9,097 nucleotides of DNA from an uncultured Collinsella sp. (GTDB lineage: Bacteria > Actinomycetota > Coriobacteriia > Coriobacteriales > Coriobacteriaceae), in contig CABSNX010000074.1 of the NCBI GenBank assembly GCA_902479205.1, forward strand, positions 1 through 9,097, given 5' to 3'. Under the pieces are notes generated by a model. That model was given only the letters and a program-made list of their open reading frames with translations, was not told the origin of the DNA and did not search any database. This document shows positions 1-5,108 of this stretch, piece by piece. Position numbers and translations under genes: made by a program. Numbering within the stretch: position 1 is the stretch's first letter; the number at the start of each line of letters is the position of its first letter.

Positions 1-30
1 TCGGCAGCGTCAGATGTGTATAAGAGACAG
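1..30 (+). other. Nextera transposase adapter (sequencing artefact)
   Basis: These bases match the last 30 of the 33 bases of the Illumina Nextera read-1 transposase adapter. Positions 12-30 are the 19-base Tn5 mosaic end, AGATGTGTATAAGAGACAG. The oppD coding sequence is intact up to position 31 and the adapter begins exactly there, so this is untrimmed library sequence at a contig end and not part of the chromosome. A natural Tn5 end is unlikely, because the 11 bases before the mosaic end are the synthetic adapter tail. Genome coordinates should start at 31. Confidence 0.97.
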
Positions 31-577
31 TCATGACTCGCTGACGCATACCGCCAGAGAACTGGTGCGGATACTCATTGACGCGCTTCTCGGGCTCGGG
101 GATACCCACGAGGTCCAAAAGCTCGGTGGCACGCTTGAGCGCCTCCTGCTTGGAGTAGCCACGGTGCAGACGAAGACCCTCGCCCACCTGCTTGCCGATC
201 TTATAGACCGGGTTCAAGGAGGTCATAGGATCCTGGAAGATCATCGCGATATCGTTGCCGCGAATGTGCTGCATCTCTTCCTCGGTCATTTCGAGGATGG
301 AGCGGCCGCGATAGCGAACGTCACCGCCCTCGATCTTTCCCGGAGGCATCGAGATGAGGCCCATGATGGTCATGGCGGTCACGGACTTACCGGAGCCGGA
401 CTCACCGACGACGCCCAGGGTCTCGCCGCGATCGAGCGTGTAGGACACGCCGTCGACAGCGCGAACGACGCCATCCTCGGTGTGGAAATACATCTTAAGG
501 TCATCGACCTCGAGCAGATGCTGGCCCTCAGGAACCGGCTGGTCCTTCAGGTCCACATAGTTCTTGTTCTTCTTCAT
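31..577 (-). CDS. oppD: Oligopeptide/dipeptide ABC transporter ATP-binding protein, OppD/DppD family (3' end missing)
   Basis: This is the cytoplasmic ATPase that powers peptide import with OppB and OppC. 182 codons are visible. They contain the Walker A loop GESGSGKS at residues 58-65, the Q-loop IFQDPM at 113-118 followed by TSLNP, and the ABC signature FSGGMRQR at 173-180. Walker B, the H-loop and the OppD/F C-terminal extension are lost, because the sequence runs into adapter after residue 182. Full-length relatives are about 320-350 residues. The ATG at 577 lies only 2 bases after the oppC stop, with AAGGA as a Shine-Dalgarno site inside the oppC end, which suggests coupled translation. 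Reading on through the adapter would add about ten false residues with no stop. OppD is chosen over OppF by position as the first ATPase after oppC and by the GGMRQRVM context. Peptide size preference cannot be told from the sequence. Confidence 0.93.
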
Positions 578-579
578 CC

Positions 580-1515
580 TTATGCGTCCTTCATCTTGAC
601 GTCGAGGGCGTCGCGCAGACCGTCACCCAGCAGGGTGAAGGCGAGCACCGTCGAGAGAATTGCCAGACCGGGCATGATCATCATCCAGGGAGCGGTCAGA
701 AGATACTGCTGACCGTCCTGAATCATGGAGCCCCACGAAGGCGTAGGCGGAATAACGCCCATGCCGAGGAAGGACAGAGCGGACTCGGTCAGAATGGCGC
801 CACCAATGTTCATGGTCGCGTAGACCACGATGGAGGCGACGGAGTTCGGGAAGATGTGACGCACGACGATACGAGCATCAGATGCACCCATCGCGCGCGC
901 TGCATCAACATAGTCGTTTTCCTTGACCGTCAAGATTGCAGAGCGGAAGACGCGCGCAATCGAAGGCCAGCCAAGAATGCCGATGGCGATAAAGACGTTC
1001 TGAAGACCACGGCCGATAACGGCGATCATGGCGACAACGAACAGCACGTACGGGAACGCCAGGAAGATGTCCGCACAGCGCATGATGATCGTATCCCAAA
1101 TGCCGCCGTAGAAACCGGCCAGGGCGCCCATGACCAGACCGATCAATGTGGAGATGGCGGTGGCCATGATACCGACAGAAAGCGAAACGCGTGCACCGTA
1201 GATAACGCGGACGAGAATGTCGCGACCGAGGGCATCGGTGCCAAACGGGTGCTCGGCACACGGAGCCAGTAGCGATGTCTCGGCCATGGTGGTCGAATCG
1301 GAAGCCGTCGGCGAACCGAGCCAGGGCTTAGCCCATAGATCTGCGGTCAGGGCAACCACAACGACGATGATGATCCAGCAGACACCGATAACGGCGAGTT
1401 TGTTCTTACGAAGACGCTTAAAAGCGTCGCCCCACAGCGTGCGGGACTTCGCGGGAGCAGATGCGGCCTTGGTGGCGGTAGCCTGCTCCTGAGACTGAGA
1501 ATCAGTTTCCTGCAT
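580..1515 (-). CDS. oppC: Peptide ABC transporter permease, OppC/DppC family
   Basis: This is an integral membrane permease that pairs with OppB to form the import channel for peptides delivered by OppA. The 311-residue protein has the usual OppC layout. A polar, Ser/Ala/Gln-rich cytoplasmic tail (residues 1-26) is followed by a basic stretch and a first membrane helix at about 41-59. The conserved block FGTDALGRDILVRVIYGARVSL is at 91-112, with further helices at about 113-135, 150-182, 225-250 and 278-298. The EAA loop that contacts the ATPase is at about 201-224 (DYVDAARAMGAS to HIFPN). The signature GMGVIPPTPSWGSMI is at 251-265, and the ending LGDGLRDALDVK is typical. A strong Shine-Dalgarno sequence, AAGGGAGGT at 1523-1531, sits 7 bases before the ATG and overlaps the oppB stop codon. 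oppC lies between oppB (14 bases upstream) and oppD (2 bases downstream), so it is part of one operon. The length is normal and nothing appears broken. Confidence 0.95.
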   Translation of the reverse strand: MQETDSQSQEQATATKAASAPAKSRTLWGDAFKRLRKNKLAVIGVCWIIIVVVVALTADLWAKPWLGSPTASDSTTMAETSLLAPCAEHPFGTDALGRDILVRVIYGARVSLSVGIMATAISTLIGLVMGALAGFYGGIWDTIIMRCADIFLAFPYVLFVVAMIAVIGRGLQNVFIAIGILGWPSIARVFRSAILTVKENDYVDAARAMGASDARIVVRHIFPNSVASIVVYATMNIGGAILTESALSFLGMGVIPPTPSWGSMIQDGQQYLLTAPWMMIMPGLAILSTVLAFTLLGDGLRDALDVKMKDA

Positions 1516-1529
1516 GAGACGTACCTCCC

Positions 1530-2567
1530 TTAGGCCTTATCCGACGGACCGCCAAGGCGGATGCGCGGGTCGAGGAATGCATAGCTAATGTCGACGAGCA
1601 GGTTGATCACCATGACGACGACGACGATGAGCGTAACGCCGCCCATAACGATGGGCCAGTCACGCATGCTAATGGCGCGATAGACCTCATAGCCGATACC
1701 GGGCCAGTTAAAGACCGTCTCGGTCAGGATGGCGCCCGAAAGCATGCCGCCAAAGTCGACACCAATATAGGTAACGACGGGGATGAGTGCATTCTTAAGC
1801 GCATGCTTAATGATGATCGCACGATTGGAGAGACCCTTGGCCTTTGCCGTACGGATGTAATCCTGGTTCATGACGTCAAGCAGTTGCGAGCGCATGATGC
1901 GCGCAGCATAAGCGGTCGAAACCGAAGCCAGCGTAATGGTCGGAAGCACATAGTGCATCCAATCCTGATACTGAGAGCTGGAACCGCCGGCACCCGAGAT
2001 CGGCATGGAGATTGCACCGCCCGTGGCGTCCTTGAGGATGACGCCAAAGAACAGCTGCAGCAACATACCGAGCCAGAAGGCCGGGACCGCAACGAGGATC
2101 GACGTGGTGAGCGTTACCAAAATATCCCAGAAGGAATAACGCTTTACCGCCGAAATGATACCCGCACCGATACCCATAATTGCCTCGAGCACGATGGCGC
2201 ACGCGGCAAGTTTGACCGTATACGGATACTTCTGGGCAAAGATATCCGTAACCGGCAGCTTGCGCTGATACGAATTGCCCAGATCGCCATGAAGCAGACC
2301 GTTCATGTAATACAAGTAACGGTCCACGAGCGACGTTTGAACGGGGTCGCCGTTCTCGTCAAGGATCGCGTTGCCGTCCTCGTCCGTCTGGACCAGGTGA
2401 TAGCGGACGCGAAGCTGAAGCTCCACCTCGGGGGACAGAGCCTTGTCTCCACCGATCAGCTTGATCGGATCTCCCGGCACGATATTCTGGAGGGCGAACA
2501 GAATCAGCGTAACGCCCAAAAACACCGGGATGAACTGAAGCACACGTTTAACGATGTACTTACCCAT
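1530..2567 (-). CDS. oppB: Peptide ABC transporter permease, OppB/DppB family
   Basis: This is the partner permease of OppC in an oligopeptide or dipeptide importer. The 345-residue protein begins MGKYIVKRVLQFIPVFLGV, the classic OppB start, with the first membrane helix at about 9-30. A long extracytoplasmic loop follows (about 31-115, containing NIVPGDP and LLHGDLGNSY). Further helices lie at about 118-140, 147-178, 205-222, 262-282 and 308-330. The EAA loop is at about 236-259 (DYIRTAKAKGLSNRAIIIKHALKN). The signature ETVFNWPGIG is at 283-292 and the ending FLDPRIRLGG is typical. The protein is some 30-40 residues longer than the common OppB of about 306-320. Part of the excess is an acidic tandem repeat at residues 62-77 inside the outer loop. 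An AGGGGAG Shine-Dalgarno site precedes the ATG. It follows oppA after a 156-base spacer that carries a hairpin. Confidence 0.95.
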   Translation of the reverse strand: MGKYIVKRVLQFIPVFLGVTLILFALQNIVPGDPIKLIGGDKALSPEVELQLRVRYHLVQTDEDGNAILDENGDPVQTSLVDRYLYYMNGLLHGDLGNSYQRKLPVTDIFAQKYPYTVKLAACAIVLEAIMGIGAGIISAVKRYSFWDILVTLTTSILVAVPAFWLGMLLQLFFGVILKDATGGAISMPISGAGGSSSQYQDWMHYVLPTITLASVSTAYAARIMRSQLLDVMNQDYIRTAKAKGLSNRAIIIKHALKNALIPVVTYIGVDFGGMLSGAILTETVFNWPGIGYEVYRAISMRDWPIVMGGVTLIVVVVMVINLLVDISYAFLDPRIRLGGPSDKA

Positions 2568-2597
2568 ACCACTCCCCTATCTAGGGATTAACCTAAA

Positions 2598-2627
2598 TGG
2601 GATGCCGATCGCCAGACCGGCATCCCA
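2598..2627 (-). terminator. Hairpin in the oppA-oppB spacer, possible partial terminator
   Basis: There is a perfect 10-base-pair stem (2598-2607 with 2618-2627, arm TGGGATGCCG) and a 10-base loop between the oppA stop and the oppB start. On the minus strand it is followed only by TTTAGGTTAA, a poor U-tract. It is therefore better read as a leaky terminator or an RNA-stabilising 3' hairpin than as a full stop. Such elements are common between oppA and its permeases and would leave more binding-protein mRNA than permease mRNA; that role here is inferred. A second, weaker imperfect hairpin lies nearer oppA (2659-2666 with 2672-2678). Confidence 0.6.
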
Positions 2628-2723
2628 AAATTACCATCAGCCAGTTTACCCCAGGTTAGGGAGAACTGTATGTTTCCCATGAGGTCTACGTAAATACTTG
2701 ACCCTCACGGAAGCTGCAAACTC

Positions 2724-4400
2724 TTAGGCGAGCTCAGCGGTACCCAGATCGGCGTGCTTCTGCGGATCGACATAGAGGTGCTTGATGCGATCGGAGCCGG
2801 CGACAGTGTGCGTGTAGAACATAATCGGGATGACCGGGCAGTCGGCAGCGACCATTGCGTCGGCCTCCTGCATCTTGGCGACGCGCTCCTCATCGTCAAC
2901 AATAGTACGAGCCTCGTCGACCTTGGCGTCGAACTCGGGGTTGCTGTAACCAGAGCGGTTGTCGCCACCGAGGGAGTCGGAGTGGAACAGCGGATACAGG
3001 AAGTTGTCCATGATCGGGTAGTCGGCAATCCAACCCAGACGACCGAACTGATAGTTAAAGTTCTGATACTGCTCGAGCAGGGCAGACCACTCGGGGGTAT
3101 CGGAGACAGCGGTAACACCAACCTTGGCGAGGTCGCCGATGATGGACTCCATGATCTCCTTGTGACCGCCGTCCTGGTTGTAGGAAAGGGTCACGCTAAT
3201 GCCACGATCGCCGTTAGCGCCAGCGGGAGCAACCTTGTCGAGGTACTCGTTAGCCTTGTCGACATCGTAGGCGCAGAACTCCCATGCGCCCTCCTTGTAG
3301 CCATCGATGCCCGGAGGAACAATGCCGTCGGCAGGGGTACGGGTACCCTTGAAGATGGTCTTGCAGATGGCCTCACGGTTGATGGCCAGGGAGATACCCC
3401 TACGCAGGTCGGCGTTGTTGAACGGCTCGGCCGTGGTGTTGCAGGTCAGATAGTACGTGGAAGGCTCGGCGCCGAGCAGCATGCGCTCGCCGTCTCCCAT
3501 GGTGTAGCCGTCCTTGGACACGCCGCGATCCTTCTTGGCGGCATCAATCTGAGCGACGGGAACGTCGCAGACATCGAGGTTACCCGCCTGGAACTCCTTG
3601 TAAGCGGTCTCCATGTCCTTGATGACCTGGAAGTGGATGCCATCGATCTTGGCCTTGTCGCCATAGTAATCGTCGAACTTCTTGACGTTGATCTCCTGGC
3701 CATCCTCCCACTTGCCGTCCATCATGAACGGGCCGTTACCGACCGGGGCAAGGTAGAAGCTCTTGACATCGGACTCGGCGCACTCGGGAACCGGGGCCAG
3801 AGCCGGGTGAGAGGCGACGAAGGGGAAGTCGGCGTAAGCGGAAGCCAGCTTGACGACGAGGGTCTCATCGTCGGGGCAGGTAACACCGCTGAGCTCGGTA
3901 GCGTTACCGGCAAGCAGATCGTCATAGCCCTCGACCATGGAGAGGTGATAGGAGACCTCGGAAGGGCCGTACTCGGTAGCGACAGCCGACTTGGTGTTGA
4001 CCAGACGCTCCCAACCGAGCTTGAAGGACTTGGAGGTAACGTCGTCACCGTTGTGGAACTTGGCCTTCTTGATCTTGAAGGTAAACTCGGTGGCGTCGTC
4101 GTTGGACTCAAAGGACTCGCAAGCCAGCGGAACGATCTCGCCCTTCTCGGCGTCGTAAGAGGTCAGAGCATCAAAGAGCTGGTACTCGACCTGAGTGCCC
4201 TGGTCCTCCTGGACATTGTAGGGGTCGATGCAGACCGGGTTGTTGATGTAGAAGTTCAGCTTCGAACCGGACTCAGAACCGGAAGCGTCGCCGCCCTTCT
4301 TGCCGCATGCGGCAAGAAAAGCCATGGAGCTCGCAGCAAGGGTACCGCCGACAAAGGCGCGACGACCCATAACGGGCTGGTGGAACATAGAATCAGCCAT
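2724..4400 (-). CDS. oppA: Peptide ABC transporter substrate-binding lipoprotein, OppA family (SBP family 5)
   Basis: This extracytoplasmic, lipid-anchored receptor binds peptides and hands them to OppBC. From the chosen ATG the protein has 558 residues, normal for the family. The N-terminus has a twin arginine (GRRAF, R13-R14), a hydrophobic stretch and a lipobox LAAC with the lipidated Cys at 32. A Gly/Ser-rich linker follows, so export is probably by Tat. Family-5 features are KIKKAKFHNGDDVTSKSF at about 109-126, GNGPF at 221-225, LRRGISLAINREAI at 332-345 and GWIADYPIMDNFLYPLFHS at 456-474. An in-frame ATG 16 codons upstream (4448) lacks a Shine-Dalgarno site. The ATG at 4400 has AAGGAGG five bases before it and gives a proper signal peptide. 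oppA is first in the oppABCD order and has its own upstream region. The ligand could be dipeptides, oligopeptides or another solute of this family; only the family is certain. Confidence 0.94.
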   Translation of the reverse strand: MADSMFHQPVMGRRAFVGGTLAASSMAFLAACGKKGGDASGSESGSKLNFYINNPVCIDPYNVQEDQGTQVEYQLFDALTSYDAEKGEIVPLACESFESNDDATEFTFKIKKAKFHNGDDVTSKSFKLGWERLVNTKSAVATEYGPSEVSYHLSMVEGYDDLLAGNATELSGVTCPDDETLVVKLASAYADFPFVASHPALAPVPECAESDVKSFYLAPVGNGPFMMDGKWEDGQEINVKKFDDYYGDKAKIDGIHFQVIKDMETAYKEFQAGNLDVCDVPVAQIDAAKKDRGVSKDGYTMGDGERMLLGAEPSTYYLTCNTTAEPFNNADLRRGISLAINREAICKTIFKGTRTPADGIVPPGIDGYKEGAWEFCAYDVDKANEYLDKVAPAGANGDRGISVTLSYNQDGGHKEIMESIIGDLAKVGVTAVSDTPEWSALLEQYQNFNYQFGRLGWIADYPIMDNFLYPLFHSDSLGGDNRSGYSNPEFDAKVDEARTIVDDEERVAKMQEADAMVAADCPVIPIMFYTHTVAGSDRIKHLYVDPQKHADLGTAELA

Positions 4401-4405
4401 GCCAT

Positions 4406-4412
4406 CCTCCTT
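4406..4412 (-). promoter_or_regulatory. Ribosome binding site that fixes the oppA start
   Basis: AAGGAGG on the minus strand is a consensus Shine-Dalgarno site, five bases from the ATG at 4400. It supports the internal start over the longer reading frame that begins at 4448, where these bases would be coding. Confidence 0.85.
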
Positions 4413-4499
4413 ATGAGATAGGACAAAGAAATGTTCAGTCGGACACATGTCGAGACAATCCGATCCGAACCATCAAAACGCCGCCCGTTGCTATGGCTG

Positions 4500-4528
4500 G
4501 TTATGCACAACGAACCAACGTTTCTCAA
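4500..4528 (-). promoter_or_regulatory. Candidate sigma-70-type promoter for oppA
   Basis: On the minus strand, TTGAGA (4523-4528) and CATAAC (4500-4505) are separated by exactly 17 bases. That matches the -35 consensus at 5 of 6 positions and the -10 consensus at 4 of 6. Transcription would begin near 4493, giving a leader of roughly 90 bases before oppA. No riboswitch or leader peptide was recognised in that leader. The call rests on pattern alone. Confidence 0.4.
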
Positions 4529-4550
4529 TACAGTAGCGCATTTTATGCAC
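4501..4550 (-). repeat. Two direct copies of GTGCATAA upstream of oppA
   Basis: The eight bases GTGCATAA (minus strand) occur at 4501-4508 and 4543-4550, a 42-base offset close to four helical turns. One copy overlaps the candidate -10 element and the other lies upstream of the candidate -35. The spacing would suit a regulator binding one face of the DNA, but eight-base repeats can arise by chance in AT-richer intergenic DNA. Confidence 0.35.
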
Positions 4551-4623
4551 GATTTGGGGCTAATTCCGGTCAACGGTCGAGAATTTCTTTAGTTGGGCGA
4601 AGTATGTGGGGATATTTTGGCTC

Positions 4624-4642
4624 TGTTACAAATATGTAAACA
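4624..4642. promoter_or_regulatory. Palindromic site between the secG terminator and oppA
   Basis: TTACA-AATA-TGTAA (4626-4639) is a perfect inverted repeat with flanking TGT and ACA (4624-4626, 4640-4642). It is about 100 bases upstream of the candidate oppA promoter and overlaps the U-tract of the secG terminator. It resembles a dimeric regulator operator in form, but I cannot assign it to a known regulator. It could also be incidental to the AT-rich tail. Confidence 0.3.
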
Positions 4643-4672
4643 AAAAGGGTCCCGCACTTGCGGAACCCTTTT
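4638..4672 (-). terminator. Rho-independent terminator after secG
   Basis: This is a 13-pair stem (4643-4655 with 4660-4672, one G-U wobble in minus-strand RNA) with a 4-base loop, followed by TTTTTGTTT on the minus strand. It begins 22 bases after the secG stop codon. The plus strand has an A-C mismatch where the minus strand has the wobble, so it acts best in the secG direction, though T residues on the other side could allow weak bidirectional use. Confidence 0.92.
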
Positions 4673-4694
4673 CAAGTATTTATGTGGCTCGTGC

Positions 4695-4949
4695 TTAGTA
4701 GCCGACGATACCCTGCGGGAAGAAGAACATGCACAGGACGACACACACGGCAAAAACGACGGCCATAATTACCGTCAGGCGATCGAGGTTCTGCTCCATG
4801 ACGCCCGTGGCAGAGCTGGAGTTATACAGCGAGCTAGCGATCATATCCGAAACGCCGGTGCCCTTACCAGAGTGCATCAGGACGAGAATCGTCAGCGCCA
4901 CGGCAGAGACAGCCCAAACGACAAACAGAAGAATCTGAAACGGACCCAT
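4695..4949 (-). CDS. secG: Protein translocase subunit SecG
   Basis: SecG is a small membrane subunit of the SecYEG channel that assists SecA-driven protein export. The 84-residue protein has the family layout. The first membrane helix is at about 5-25, followed by the conserved loop LMHSGKGTGVSDMI at 24-37, a short Ser-rich stretch, NLDRLT at 54-59 and the second helix at about 57-77. The length fits SecG (about 75-110 residues). AAGGAG lies 7 bases before the ATG. secG adjoins the triose phosphate genes in many actinobacteria and Firmicutes, which supports the call. Here a terminator after gpmI separates it from the glycolytic genes, and it has its own terminator, so it may be a single-gene unit or be expressed partly by read-through. 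The sequence is divergent enough that the call rests on topology, the GKGTG loop and neighbourhood together. Confidence 0.88.
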   Translation of the reverse strand: MGPFQILLFVVWAVSAVALTILVLMHSGKGTGVSDMIASSLYNSSSATGVMEQNLDRLTVIMAVVFAVCVVLCMFFFPQGIVGY

Positions 4950-4985
4950 AGATAAGCTCCTTAATAGAACAATTCAAACTCCAGT

Positions 4986-4994
4986 ACTGTACCA
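4986..4994 (-). promoter_or_regulatory. Possible extended -10 promoter element for secG
   Basis: On the minus strand TGG-TACAGT resembles an extended -10 motif (TGn plus a hexamer matching TATAAT at 4 of 6). It would start RNA about 30 bases before the secG ATG. No convincing -35 hexamer is present; the spacer region is G-rich. It is offered only because a terminator upstream implies that secG needs a promoter. Confidence 0.25.
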
Positions 4995-5046
4995 CAACCC
5001 CCAGCACTCCCCCATCAGCCATTTGGTGACGAGGTAGAAATAGCGC

Positions 5047-5079
5047 AAAAAAAGAGGGTTGTCCGGTTGTGGACAACCC
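5047..5079 (-). terminator. Rho-independent terminator after gpmI
   Basis: This is a perfect 9-pair stem (5056-5064 with 5071-5079, arm GGGTTGTCC) with a 6-base loop. On the minus strand it is followed by TCTTTTTTT (A-run at 5047-5053 on the plus strand). It ends the pgk-tpiA-gpmI transcript about 30 bases after the gpmI stop codon. Confidence 0.93.
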
Positions 5080-5085
5080 CCTTAC

Positions 5086-5108
5086 TAGAAAACGGTATTT
5101 GTTTTCTA
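5086..5108 (-). repeat. Additional hairpin abutting the gpmI stop codon
   Basis: This is a perfect 8-pair inverted repeat (TAGAAAAC at 5086-5093 with GTTTTCTA at 5101-5108) and a 7-base loop. It begins immediately after the gpmI TAA and brings a second in-frame stop, TAG. It precedes the main terminator by only 6 bases. It is AT-rich and may stabilise the mRNA end or simply support termination. Confidence 0.6.

Noticed and set aside
12..30. A genuine Tn5/IS50 transposon end
   Set aside because: The mosaic end is preceded by the synthetic Nextera tail and no transposase gene or second end exists in the window.
14..712. Plus-strand 232-codon frame beginning MCIRDS
   Set aside because: Its start lies in the adapter and the rest is antisense to oppD and the oppC end; no protein family is recognisable.
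2754..4421. Plus-strand 555-codon frame opposite oppA
   Set aside because: It is the mirror frame of oppA, open only because oppA avoids TTA, CTA and TCA; its Val/Leu/Gly/Asp-rich composition is that of a shadow frame.
4401..4448. Longer oppA N-terminus from the ATG at 4448
   Set aside because: It has no Shine-Dalgarno site, would translate the AAGGAGG site as coding sequence, and would push the signal peptide 16 residues inward.
4401..4493. Riboswitch or T-box in the oppA leader
   Set aside because: No conserved riboswitch or T-box sequence was recognised; only weak, bulged pairings could be drawn.
4256..4573. Minus-strand 105-codon frame starting upstream of oppA
   Set aside because: It overlaps the oppA signal region in another frame, has no clear ribosome site and no family features, and crosses the candidate promoter.
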